A stretch of 40,502 nt of DNA, from contig NZ_JAAFKD010000045.1 in NCBI RefSeq assembly GCF_013299165.1, positions 1-40,502 of the forward strand, given 5' to 3'. Shown here piece by piece: positions 31,840 to 39,798 of this stretch (positions within the stretch are counted from its first letter, which is position 1; every line of letters starts with the position of its first letter). A program made the translations under genes and the position numbers. The notes below the pieces were generated by a model. It saw only the letters and a program-made list of their open reading frames with translations. It was not told where the DNA came from and ran no database searches. The DNA comes from Microcoleus sp. bin38.metabat.b11b12b14.051 (GTDB lineage Bacteria > Cyanobacteriota > Cyanobacteriia > Cyanobacteriales > Microcoleaceae).

Positions 31840-33042
31840 ATGACCGCAACAGATTCGACTAAACACCAAAAATCTAAAGCCCTGAAACCGGGCAGCCGCC
31901 GCCCCGCGAAAGAACTTTGCAGCGAGTGCGGTTTGTGCGATACATATTACATCCATTATGTCAAGAAAGCTTGCGCTTTCTTAACTCAGCATATTGCAGA
32001 ACTAGAAGAAGAGATTCACGGGCGATCGCGCAATCTCGACAATCCCGATGATTGGTACTTCGGCGTCAGTCAAAATATGATGGCTGCTAAGAAAAAAGAA
32101 CCCATTGAGGGCGCTCAGTGGACGGGAATTGTCAGCTCAATCGCGATCGAAATGCTAGAAAAAGGCATTGTTGAAGGTGTTGTCTGCGTCCAAAATACTA
32201 AAGAAGACCGCTTTCAACCGATGCCAATAATTGCCAGAAACCGCGAAGAAATTCTCGCAGCAAAAGTCAACAAACCAACTCTATCTCCCAACCTTTCAGT
32301 ATTGGAACAAATCGAAAAGTCGGGGATGAAGCGGCTGTTAGTGATTGGCGTCGGCTGTCAAATTCAAGCCTTGCGTACAGTCGAAAAAGAACTGGGTTTA
32401 GAAAAACTCTATGTTCTCGGAACTCCCTGTGTCGATAATGTCAGCCGCGCGGGCTTGCAGAAATTCCTAGATACGACTAGCCGTTCTCCTGAAACGGTGG
32501 TGTCTTACGAGTTTATGCAAGACTTCAACGTTCACTTCAAACACGAAGATGGTTCTACGGAAAAAGTGCCATTTTTCGGATTGAATACTAAGGAATTGAA
32601 AGATGTTTTTGCTCCTTCTTGTTTGAGCTGTTTTGATTATGTTAATTCCTTAGCAGATTTAGTTGTGGGCTACATGGGCGCACCTTTTGGCTGGCAGTGG
32701 ATTGTGGTACGCAATGACACCGGGCAAGAGATGTTAGACTTGGTAACGGATCAGCTAAACACTCAGCCGGTGATGTCTCAGGGAAATAGAAAAGAGGCTG
32801 TTCAGCAAAGTATTCCGGCTTATGAAAAAGGTGTGACTTTGCCGATGTGGGCGGCGAAGTTGATGGGGGTTTTTATTGAGAGAATTGGGCCGAAGGGTTT
32901 GGAATATGCCCGTTTTTCGATTGATTCTCATTTCACTCGCAATTATTTGTATGTGAAGCGGAATTACCCGGAGAAGTTGGAGGCTCATGTGCCGGAATAT
33001 GCTAAGCGGATTGTGGGACAATATAAGTTACCAGATGTGTAA
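31840..33042 (+). CDS. bciB: Ferredoxin-dependent 8-vinyl reductase, FrhB-like (BciB type)
   Basis: The 400-residue product belongs to the F420-hydrogenase/dehydrogenase beta-subunit family. In cyanobacteria this family contains BciB (Synechocystis slr1923), which reduces the 8-vinyl group of divinyl chlorophyllide with electrons from ferredoxin. Visible signs: the N-terminal cluster CSECGLCDTYYIHYVKKAC, VIGVGCQIQALR near 168, GTPCVDN near 197, APSCLSCFDYVNSLADLVVG near 260 and MWAAKLMGVF near the C-terminus. The cysteines fit iron-sulfur binding plus a flavin. The close alternative is 7-hydroxymethyl chlorophyll reductase, of the same family; in cyanobacteria the BciB role is the better bet. 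ATG 31840. Solitary gene; the 320 bp upstream hold no gene. Confidence 0.78.
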   Translation: MTATDSTKHQKSKALKPGSRRPAKELCSECGLCDTYYIHYVKKACAFLTQHIAELEEEIHGRSRNLDNPDDWYFGVSQNMMAAKKKEPIEGAQWTGIVSSIAIEMLEKGIVEGVVCVQNTKEDRFQPMPIIARNREEILAAKVNKPTLSPNLSVLEQIEKSGMKRLLVIGVGCQIQALRTVEKELGLEKLYVLGTPCVDNVSRAGLQKFLDTTSRSPETVVSYEFMQDFNVHFKHEDGSTEKVPFFGLNTKELKDVFAPSCLSCFDYVNSLADLVVGYMGAPFGWQWIVVRNDTGQEMLDLVTDQLNTQPVMSQGNRKEAVQQSIPAYEKGVTLPMWAAKLMGVFIERIGPKGLEYARFSIDSHFTRNYLYVKRNYPEKLEAHVPEYAKRIVGQYKLPDV

Positions 33043-33074
33043 ACTTGTTGTAGGGCGAATCATATCGTATCCTG

Positions 33075-33540
33075 TCAATTACCATTAATAAAAAATGTTT
33101 GTAGTGAGGACTTTAGTCCTTTCTTGGATGCGGACTAAAGTCCTCACTACAAACATTTTTTATCGTTGTAGCTAATGACTAAATGACGCACCCTACGAGT
33201 CGGCGATCAAAATTTTGTAGGGTGCGTCAGTCAGATCAATTACCATTAATAAAAAATGTTTGTAGTGAGGACTTTAGTCCTTTCTTGGATGCGGACTAAA
33301 GTCCTCACTACAAACCAATTTTATCGTTGTAGCTAATGACTAAATGACGCACCCTACGAGTCGGCGATCAAAGTTTTGTAGGGTGCGTCAGTCAGAAGCT
33401 GTTGAATTATTGAACAAATAATGTTACTGACGCACCCTACGAGTCGGCGAGTCGGCGATCAAAGTTTTGTAGGGTGCGTCAGTCAGAAGCTGTTGAATTA
33501 TTGAACAAATAATGTTACTGACGCACCCTACGAGTCGGCG
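33075..33540. repeat. Nested tandem duplications with GTAGGGTGCGTCA and GAGGACTTTAGTCC palindromes
   Basis: A 161-bp unit starting TCAATTACCATTAATAAAAA is duplicated at 33075 and 33236. Each unit contains a long GTAGTGAGGACTTTAGTCC hairpin, and TGACGCACCCTACGAGTCGG facing TGTAGGGTGCGTCAGTCAG. After it a second unit of about 90 bp (AAGCTGTTGAATTATTGAAC onward) is duplicated at about 33397 and 33487. Non-coding. Confidence 0.88.
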
Positions 33541-33551
33541 ATCGCACATTC

Positions 33552-33923
33552 CTACAAATCAGCAGCGTGTTCCTTCAATTCGTCCAAAGAAACGTATTCC
33601 AAAGTTAAGACATGAGTCGCCGACAAAACCACACGGGGCGCACATCCAGCATCCATTGCTTCCTTCCAGCGCGAAGCACACAAACACCAACAATCTCCTG
33701 GTTTCAAGCCCGGAAATTTAAAATCTGGAACGGGGGTACTCAAATCGTTTCCCATTCTTTTTGTGTACTTCAAAAACTCTTCTGTCACTTGCGCGCAAAC
33801 GGTGTGAGCGCCCAAATCGCCGCCGCCCGTATTGCATTTACCGTCCCGATAATATCCTGTCATCGGTGATGTGCAGCAGGTTTCTAATTTTCCGCCCAGC
33901 ACATTTGTCGCTTCCGTCACCAT
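33552..33923 (-). CDS. DUF2237-family protein
   Basis: From ATG 33923 the product has 123 residues; TGGAGGA lies 6-9 nt upstream, which favours it over the ATG at 33941. The sequence is a clear DUF2237 member: NVLGGKLETCCTSPMTGYYR, CNTGGGDLGAHTVCA, the middle FPGLKPGDCWCLCASRWKEA and APRVVLSATHVLTLEYVSLDEL. Several Cys residues and a His (GAHT) are conserved in the family, which suggests metal binding, but no activity has been assigned as far as I know. It is a stand-alone gene next to a GNAT gene on the same strand. Confidence 0.9.
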   Translation of the reverse strand: MVTEATNVLGGKLETCCTSPMTGYYRDGKCNTGGGDLGAHTVCAQVTEEFLKYTKRMGNDLSTPVPDFKFPGLKPGDCWCLCASRWKEAMDAGCAPRVVLSATHVLTLEYVSLDELKEHAADL

Positions 33924-33976
33924 CGCAGTTCCTCCACACAACTCTGCATTCTAATTTTACACAAAAGATGGTTTGT

Positions 33977-34438
33977 TTATATATTTTTTCCCATTGCAAA
34001 GTTGATAAATTTTTGCCCTCTCCGTTCTACTTCTTGCTTCTTAATCACCATAAATCCCTGGGATTCAAAAAAAGATCGAGCTGTAATGCTGGCTTCGGTA
34101 AATAACTTTTTAAGTCCTAACTCTTGGGCTTTTGACTCAATTTGTGTTAAAATTAGCTTACCAATTCCTTGTCTTTGAAAGTCTTTGTGGCAGTAAAAGC
34201 GATCGATATGGCCGTTTGTTTCTAATTCTCCAAAACCTGCGATTGTATCCCCTTCTTCGGCGACAAAGGTACATTTATTGCTTAAACTTTGCATCCAAAT
34301 TTGAATATCGGCCTCTGCTGGCGCCCAAGCCTCTACTTGGGCTGTGGTGTAATCGCGGATATTTACTTCGTGTACGGTGTCGTAGAAAAGTTTCACAATT
34401 TTTTCGGTGTCGCCGATTTCGTAGGTTCGGATTTTCAT
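33977..34438 (-). CDS. GNAT-family N-acetyltransferase
   Basis: From ATG 34438 the product has 153 residues (MKIRTYEIGDTEKIVKLFYD). An upstream start at 34462 is possible but the fold begins at MKIR. The acetyl-CoA loop is visible as DFQRQGIGKLILTQIE near residue 87, preceded by IDRFYCHK, and followed by FTEASITARSFFESQGFMVI, the usual C-terminal GNAT half. Similar proteins (YafP-like) acetylate small molecules or toxins; the substrate here is unknown. It diverges from the TetR gene, with 328 bp between. Confidence 0.88.
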   Translation of the reverse strand: MKIRTYEIGDTEKIVKLFYDTVHEVNIRDYTTAQVEAWAPAEADIQIWMQSLSNKCTFVAEEGDTIAGFGELETNGHIDRFYCHKDFQRQGIGKLILTQIESKAQELGLKKLFTEASITARSFFESQGFMVIKKQEVERRGQKFINFAMGKNI

Positions 34439-34607
34439 GAGATTTAATGTGCAGATTCCCACGATCGATTAGGGGCTTTTGTCTGGAGATTGATTGCCGG
34501 TATTTTATATTTTGGGCTAAATTTGCCCCGAAAAATCGAGTTTAAACATAATTTTACTGCACCCCTTGACAAGCTCTGCTAGTCTGTGCAACATTAATTA
34601 TAACAAC

Positions 34608-34691
34608 TGTTCGATATACCTAATTTTGGCAAGCTCAACCGCCAAAAGCTATTTTGTGTAGTGTTTTATACTATATCGGATGTTCGATATA
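34608..34691 (+). promoter_or_regulatory. Probable TetR operator region
   Basis: A 20-bp palindrome TATATCG-GATGTT-CGATATA spans 34672-34691, 75 bp before the TetR start. The half-site TGTTCGATATA occurs also at 34608-34618. Palindromes of this length next to their own gene are typical TetR operators. A TTGACA at 34566-34571 is the best -35 candidate, but I cannot fix its -10. Confidence 0.6.
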
Positions 34692-34766
34692 GGAATATTT
34701 GGTCGATCGCCCTTAAATCTCGGATAACCTAGGATCTAGAGTCCACCATACCAGATCGATCGACCC

Positions 34767-35351
34767 ATGCCAAAGATAGTTGACCGCGAATTGTACCGCA
34801 AAGAACTGCTGAACAAAAGTTTTGAACTCTTTGCCGAAAAAGGCTATTCCTCCGTAACAATGCGCGAAATTGCCTTGGGAATCGGAGTTTCTACAGGCAC
34901 GCTTTACCACTATTTCCCGAGTAAAGAAAGTCTGTTCGAGCAGTTAATTGAATACTTGAGTTACGAAGATACCAAAGAAGAAGCCCTGGCAGAATTCGGA
35001 AATCCACCAACATTAGGAGAAAAAATCGATAAACTGATGGAATATCTCTGTAAAAAAGAGGATTATATGCTCAAGGATATGTTGATTACTTTTGATTTCT
35101 GTAAGCACAAAACCCGCAAAGAGATTGAGAATAATCAGGCACTTCAGCAAGCAGGAAAGCGTTATAAAGAAGCCGTTTTTTGCTACTTGGGTATCGCAGA
35201 TCCAGCAGTGGCTGTATTTATTATCAACTATATTGATGGATTGGTAGCAAGAAGGTTCTATCAAGGTGAAAGTATATCTTTTTCAGAACAATCAACATTA
35301 TTAAAAGAAATGCTGCTGGCTTATTTAGAAAAAAAACAAGGTCAAATTTAG
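34767..35351 (+). CDS. TetR/AcrR-family transcriptional regulator
   Basis: The 194-residue product has a canonical TetR DNA-binding domain: LLNKSFELFAEKGYSSVTMR, then EIALGIGVSTGTLYHYFPSK (residues 31-50) with the GTLYHYFPSKESL recognition end. The C-terminal ligand domain is all-helical and poorly conserved. The gene ends 7 nt before the fusion-protein gene; the stop overlaps that gene's AGGAG ribosome-binding site, so both are on one message. It most likely represses its own cassette and is released by an inducer related to the exported compound; that is family knowledge plus context. ATG 34767, ribosome-binding site weak. Confidence 0.9.
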   Translation: MPKIVDRELYRKELLNKSFELFAEKGYSSVTMREIALGIGVSTGTLYHYFPSKESLFEQLIEYLSYEDTKEEALAEFGNPPTLGEKIDKLMEYLCKKEDYMLKDMLITFDFCKHKTRKEIENNQALQQAGKRYKEAVFCYLGIADPAVAVFIINYIDGLVARRFYQGESISFSEQSTLLKEMLLAYLEKKQGQI

Positions 35352-35358
35352 GAGAAAT

Positions 35359-36861
35359 ATGAATTTTCAATTTTTCATTAAGCCTAAAAATAAATTGGTC
35401 ATCGGATTGGTAATTGCTGGTGCTGCGATTAGTGTCGGTACAAGTCTTTACGGGATTTCTCAGTTTGGATCTTTAGCTAAAAATGCTGAACCTTTGCCCG
35501 TAGAAACGCCACCGCCCAGGAAAATCACGGCATTGGGAAGATTGGAACCGGTGGGCGAAGTGATACGGTTGGGCGTTTCGCAGGCGTTGGATGGCGATCG
35601 CGTGGCGAAGCTGTTAGTCAAAGAGGGCGATCGCGTCAAAGCGGGGCAGTCGATCGCGATTTTGGATGCGGGCGATCGGCTAAAATCTGCTTTAGACGAA
35701 GCCAAAGAAAAAGTCAAAGTTGCTGAAGCCAATTTAGCCAAGGTAAAAGCCGGGGCGAAGTCGGGAGAACTTGCAGCACAATCTGCCACAATTGGCAAGC
35801 TAAAGGCGGAATTTCAAGGAAATCAAGCGGCGCAACAAGCAACAGTCGATCGACTGCAAGCGCAGTGGGAAGGCGAAAAAACCGCACAGCAAGCAACCAT
35901 CAATAGAATAACCGCACAATGGCAAGGCGAAAGGAAAGCGCAAACAGCAACAATCAGCAGAATAACTGCACAGTGGCAAGGAGAAAAAACAGGACAAACC
36001 GCCGCAATCAACAAATTAAAAGCCGAGTCGAATAATGCGGAAACCGAATATTTGCGGCACAAAGAACTTGTTGCCGAAGGCGCAATTTCTCAATCGGTAA
36101 TGGACAGCAAACGACTGGCATTAGAAACAACTCGCCAGCAAGTTAAAGAATCCGAAGCCAATCTCAGCCGCATCAACAATACAGCCAAACAGCAGCTAGA
36201 AGAAGCCGAAGCAAATCTTGCCAGAATTAACAGTACAGCAATCCAGCAACTCAACGAAGCCGAAGCAAATCTTGCCCGCATTAACAGTACAGCCAAGCAG
36301 CAACTTAACGAAGCCGAAGCAAATCTCGATCGCATCAAAAATAGCGGCAGCGAACAACTGAAAGAAGCCCAAGCAACTCTTGACAAAATAGGCGAAGTAC
36401 GCCCAGTAGATATCCAAGCAGCGCAAACCGAAATCAACAGCGCCATCGCCCAAGTCAAGCGCGCCCAAACCGAATTAAATCAAGCTTACATCCGCACTCC
36501 CAACCCCGGAAAGATTCTCAAAATTCATACCCGCGCCGGGGAAAAAATCAGCGATGACGGCATTGCAGACGTGGGAGAAACCCAGCAAATGGTAGTCGTC
36601 GCCGAAGTTTATCAAACTGACATCAGCAAAATTAAGCTGGGGCAAAAAGCAACCGTTACCAGCCAAGCCTTTGTAGGAGAATTGCCGGGAACAGTTCAAG
36701 AAATTGGGTTAAAAGTCAGCAAGCAAAACGTGTTTAGCAACCAGCCCGGAGAAAACTTGGACAGCCGAGTTGTGGAAGTAAAAATTCATCTGAATGCTGA
36801 AGCTAGCAAACAAGTTGCGGGATTGACAAATTTGCAGGTACAAGTAGCAATTAAAAATTAA
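35359..36861 (+). CDS. DevB/HlyD-type membrane fusion protein of an ABC exporter
   Basis: The 500-residue product has one N-terminal membrane span (LVIGLVIAGAAISVGTSLYG), then a lipoyl half LVKEGDRVKAGQSIAILDAG near residue 95. A very long coiled coil follows (about 110-355), and the beta-barrel part begins at TPNPGKILKIHTRAGEKISD. The coil contains internal repeats: (TI)xRITAQWQGE(R/K) about every 19-20 residues, and EANLARINSTAxQQLNEA about every 18. It would bridge the inner-membrane transporter and an outer-membrane channel. DevB proteins pair with DevC and DevA, both encoded downstream. AGGAG 5 nt before ATG. Confidence 0.9.
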   Translation: MNFQFFIKPKNKLVIGLVIAGAAISVGTSLYGISQFGSLAKNAEPLPVETPPPRKITALGRLEPVGEVIRLGVSQALDGDRVAKLLVKEGDRVKAGQSIAILDAGDRLKSALDEAKEKVKVAEANLAKVKAGAKSGELAAQSATIGKLKAEFQGNQAAQQATVDRLQAQWEGEKTAQQATINRITAQWQGERKAQTATISRITAQWQGEKTGQTAAINKLKAESNNAETEYLRHKELVAEGAISQSVMDSKRLALETTRQQVKESEANLSRINNTAKQQLEEAEANLARINSTAIQQLNEAEANLARINSTAKQQLNEAEANLDRIKNSGSEQLKEAQATLDKIGEVRPVDIQAAQTEINSAIAQVKRAQTELNQAYIRTPNPGKILKIHTRAGEKISDDGIADVGETQQMVVVAEVYQTDISKIKLGQKATVTSQAFVGELPGTVQEIGLKVSKQNVFSNQPGENLDSRVVEVKIHLNAEASKQVAGLTNLQVQVAIKN

Positions 36862-36874
36862 GGAGATTGAGAAA

Positions 36875-37513
36875 ATGGGAGAATTGGGGCCAGATCCAAA
36901 CCTACCTTATCCGATGGCACACCAGCGCCGGGTTTGCTTTATCAAAAACTTTGTGAAATCGCCCAATATTATGGTAGGTGATTACTCTTACTATGACGAT
37001 CCAATTGACCCGGAAAACTTCGAGAAAAACGTACTTTACAATTACGGGAGTGAAAAATTAATTATTGGTAAATTTTGTGCGATCGCCACCAACGTCAAAT
37101 TTATCATGAACGGTGCCAACCACAAACTCGATGGCATTTCTACCTATCCATTCCCTGTCTTTGGCAACGGCTGGGAAACGGCAATTAATCTATTAATCGA
37201 ACTGCCAAGTAAAGGCGATACCGTCATCGGTAATGATGTTTGGATCGGTTACGAATCGGTGATTATGCCGGGAGTTAAAATCGGTGACGGTGCGATTATC
37301 GCTGCTAAATCTGTTGTAGTAAAGGATGTTCCCGCTTATACCGTTGTTGGTGGAAATCCCGCAAGTGTAATCAAGCAGCGTTTCAACGATGCTGAGGTTG
37401 CACAACTGTTAGCAATTCGCTGGTGGGATTGGGAAATTGATAAAATTTCGCGCAACATTAACTTAATTATGCAATCTGATATTCCAGCGCTGAGTAATGC
37501 CGATCGGACTTAG
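36875..37513 (+). CDS. Vat-type xenobiotic hexapeptide acetyltransferase
   Basis: The 212-residue product belongs to the left-handed beta-helix acetyltransferases of the Vat/CatB group, which acetylate streptogramin A, chloramphenicol and related hydroxyl compounds. Signs: IGKFCAIATNVKFIMNGANH with the catalytic-type His83, then GISTYPFPVFG, hexapeptides VIGNDVWIGYESVIMPGVKI, GDGAIIAAKSVVVKDVPAY and VVGGNPASVIKQRF, ending with the WWDW helix. All agree with Vat-like enzymes; substrate cannot be told from sequence. It lies 13 nt after the fusion-protein gene with AAGGAG upstream, inside what is otherwise a devBCA operon, suggesting it modifies the exported or toxic compound. Confidence 0.9.
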   Translation: MGELGPDPNLPYPMAHQRRVCFIKNFVKSPNIMVGDYSYYDDPIDPENFEKNVLYNYGSEKLIIGKFCAIATNVKFIMNGANHKLDGISTYPFPVFGNGWETAINLLIELPSKGDTVIGNDVWIGYESVIMPGVKIGDGAIIAAKSVVVKDVPAYTVVGGNPASVIKQRFNDAEVAQLLAIRWWDWEIDKISRNINLIMQSDIPALSNADRT

Positions 37514-37543
37514 CCACTCACCGACAAAGAAACCTACTTTAAA

Positions 37544-37577
37544 ATTACCCATTACCCATTACCCATTACCCATTACC
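37544..37577 (+). repeat. ATTACCC x 5 microsatellite before devC
   Basis: Four perfect ATTACCC heptamers and a partial fifth end 7 nt before the devC ATG, in the place of a ribosome-binding site. Copy-number changes would alter the spacing between the acetyltransferase and permease genes. Confidence 0.85.
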
Positions 37578-37584
37578 AAAAATT

Positions 37585-38739
37585 ATGTTTCGCAAAACAC
37601 CCCTTGCTTGGTTGCAAGTAACTAGAGAAAAAACTCGTCTTGCTGTAGCTATCGCCGGAATTGCCTTTGCAGATATTCTGATTTTTGTGCAACTGGGATT
37701 TCAAGAAGCACTCTTCGACTCTGCTGTTAAACCACACGAAAGTTTACAGACAGATTTAGTGTTAATCAATCCTCAATTTGAAACTTTTGCTGCGGTAAAA
37801 CAGTTTAACAGAGAGCGACTTTACCAAGCGCAAGGAGTTGCAGGAGTTAAATCTGTAACTTCACTATATATTGGGATGGGACAGTGGCGAAATCCCACAA
37901 ACCGGACTACGCGAGCAATTTTAATTTTTGGCATAGATCCGGGATCTATAACATTTAATTTGCCAGATGTCAATCAGAATTTGGCTCAGCTTCAAATGTT
38001 CAATAATGTGTTATTTGACCAAGCTTCTAGACCTGAGTATGGGGAGATTGCAAATATTTTTAACAAACAATCTACCCTCGAAACTGAACTAAACAAGCGC
38101 AATATTCAAGTGGGAGGAGTTTTCACTATGGGTACATCCTTCGTGGCGGATGGCAATGTAATCGCTAGCGATTCTACTTTCATGAACTTATTTCCTGAAC
38201 GTAAACCGGATCAAATTGATGTGGGTTTAATTCAGTTGCAACCAGGGGCAGATATTCTGAAAGCTCAGTCTATGTTGAAAGGAATTTTGCCGGATGATGT
38301 CAAGGTTCTGACATTAGCGGAATTTGCAGAAATTGAAAAAGCTTATTGGGGAAATGCGACTCCGATCGGCTTTATTTTCGGATTTGGTACAATTATCGGA
38401 TTCATTGTTGGTTTGATTATTGTTTACCAAATCCTTTATTCGGATGTTTCCGATCACTTGGCTGAGTACGCGACTTTAAAAGCAATGGGATATAGCGATC
38501 GCTATTTAGTAGGTGTCTTAGTTCAGGAAGCTTTACTATTAGCTGTTTTGGGTTTTATGCCGGGAATTGTTTTGGCTAACGGGCTGTATTCTTTGGCACA
38601 ATCTGCTACTTTGCTGCCAATTGCGATGACGGCAAGTCGAGCGACTACTGTTTTGGGTTTGACGATTGTGATGTGTACTGGTTCTGGGGCGCTTGCTTTG
38701 CGGAAATTGCGATCGGCAGATCCAGCAGATATTTTCTAG
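37585..38739 (+). CDS. devC: DevC-type ABC transporter permease
   Basis: The 384-residue product is an FtsX/MacB-like permease of the DevC group. It begins MFRKTPLAWLQVTREKTRLA, with the first span AVAIAGIAFADILIFVQLGF, a large periplasmic domain (about 45-270), and three C-terminal spans: IGFIFGFGTIIGFIVGLIIV, LVGVLVQEALLLAVLGFMPG and TTVLGLTIVMCTGSGALALR. The motif EYATLKAMGYSDRYL is the coupling region typical of the family. It works with DevA (ATPase) and the DevB-like protein. No ribosome-binding site is seen, only the ATTACCC repeats. DevBCA of heterocystous species exports heterocyst glycolipids; non-heterocystous species have paralogues of other use. Confidence 0.93.
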   Translation: MFRKTPLAWLQVTREKTRLAVAIAGIAFADILIFVQLGFQEALFDSAVKPHESLQTDLVLINPQFETFAAVKQFNRERLYQAQGVAGVKSVTSLYIGMGQWRNPTNRTTRAILIFGIDPGSITFNLPDVNQNLAQLQMFNNVLFDQASRPEYGEIANIFNKQSTLETELNKRNIQVGGVFTMGTSFVADGNVIASDSTFMNLFPERKPDQIDVGLIQLQPGADILKAQSMLKGILPDDVKVLTLAEFAEIEKAYWGNATPIGFIFGFGTIIGFIVGLIIVYQILYSDVSDHLAEYATLKAMGYSDRYLVGVLVQEALLLAVLGFMPGIVLANGLYSLAQSATLLPIAMTASRATTVLGLTIVMCTGSGALALRKLRSADPADIF

Positions 38740-38775
38740 AATTCAAAAAAAGCCTGCCTCACACCCAAAATTAGG

Positions 38776-38905
38776 TTCGTAGTGAGGACTTTAGTCCGCA
38801 TCCAAGAGAGGACTTAAATCCCCACTACAAACCTCATTGCTCGGGTTTGTAATGAGGACTTTAGTCCGCAGAAAAGAAAGGACTGAAGTCCTCACTACAA
38901 ACATA
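38776..38905. repeat. Two GTAGTGAGGACTTTAGTCC hairpins between devC and devA
   Basis: Unit 1 (about 38776-38834) and unit 2 (about 38846-38905) each have a G(T/A)AGTGAGGACTTTAGTCC-like arm and a facing AAAGTCCTCACTACAAACC-like arm, unit 1 with several mismatches. They interrupt the operon and could stall or process the message between permease and ATPase. Confidence 0.85.
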
Positions 38906-38924
38906 AAAAAAAAAACAAATTACT

Positions 38925-39662
38925 ATGCAAACCCTAAATTATTCCGCCAATTTCGACGAAACTATCACAAATCTACCTGTAATCTCAGTCAAAAATCTCA
39001 ACCATTATTTCGGTAAAGGTAGCCTGAAAAAACAAGCTTTATTTGACATTAATCTGGATATCAATTCTGGGGAAATAGTAATTATGACGGGGCCTTCGGG
39101 TTCTGGAAAAACAACTTTATTGACGATGTTAGGAGGCTTGCGTTCGGCTCAAGAAGGGAGTCTCAAAATTTTGGGGGAAGAAATACGTGGCGCTAGTAAG
39201 AATCAGTTAACTAAGTTGAGAAAGCAAATTGGTTATATTTTTCAAGCGCATAACTTGATGACGTTTTTGACGGCTAAGCAAAATGTGCGGATGTCTTTGG
39301 AGCTACACAAGGAAATGTTAAATCAGAATATGGATGCTTTGTCAATATCTATGTTGGAAGCTGTGGGTTTGACCGATCGCGTTAATTATTACCCAGAAAA
39401 TCTATCGGGAGGACAAAAACAAAGGGTGGCGATCGCCCGGGCGTTAGTCAGCCGCCCTAAAATAGTGTTAGCCGATGAACCTACGGCGGCTTTAGACAAA
39501 CAATCCGGGCGAGATGTGGTGGAAATCATGCAGAAACTAGCAAAGGAACAAGGCTGTACGATTTTGCTAGTGACGCACGATAACCGGATTCTCGATATTG
39601 CCGATCGCATTATCTACATGGAAGACGGGCGTTTAGTCACAAATTTAGCCGATCGACCTTAA
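38925..39662 (+). CDS. devA: DevA-type ABC transporter ATPase
   Basis: The 245-residue product is an ABC ATPase of the LolD/MacB/DevA group. Walker A is GPSGSGKTTLL near residue 57, the Q-loop YIFQAHNLM near 105, signature LSGGQKQRVAIARAL near 160, Walker B KIVLADEPTAALD near 180 and the switch His in LLVTHDNRILDIADRI near 215. N-terminal NLNHYFGKGSLKKQALFDIN is the usual DevA opening. It powers the DevC permease. The gap of 185 bp after devC holds two hairpins, so it might be expressed at a different level. Confidence 0.94.
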   Translation: MQTLNYSANFDETITNLPVISVKNLNHYFGKGSLKKQALFDINLDINSGEIVIMTGPSGSGKTTLLTMLGGLRSAQEGSLKILGEEIRGASKNQLTKLRKQIGYIFQAHNLMTFLTAKQNVRMSLELHKEMLNQNMDALSISMLEAVGLTDRVNYYPENLSGGQKQRVAIARALVSRPKIVLADEPTAALDKQSGRDVVEIMQKLAKEQGCTILLVTHDNRILDIADRIIYMEDGRLVTNLADRP

Positions 39663-39712
39663 TTGACATATTCACTAGACAAGATTGCAAAAGTCCTTTT
39701 TATCAAATTTTG

Positions 39713-39778
39713 GGACGGGCTCTCCGGCCCATCCCACAACAAAAGACAATATTGTGGGACGGGCCGGAGAGCCCGTCC
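39713..39778. terminator. Long hairpin with 27-bp arms after devA
   Basis: The arms 39713-39739 and 39752-39778 are complementary with a single G-T type mismatch; they begin GGACGGGCTCTCCGGCCC and close with TCCCACAA. The loop is 12 nt. It lies between convergent devA and the PLP-enzyme gene and probably ends transcription from both sides. No long T-run follows. Confidence 0.65.
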
Positions 39779-39798
39779 TAATTATTTTTGTAAAATGT

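Noticed and set aside
35359..39662. Type I secretion machinery for the RTX protein
   Set aside because: The fusion protein, permease and ATPase are of the DevBCA type; there is no HlyB-like fused ABC transporter or TolC, and the genes lie 22 kb away.
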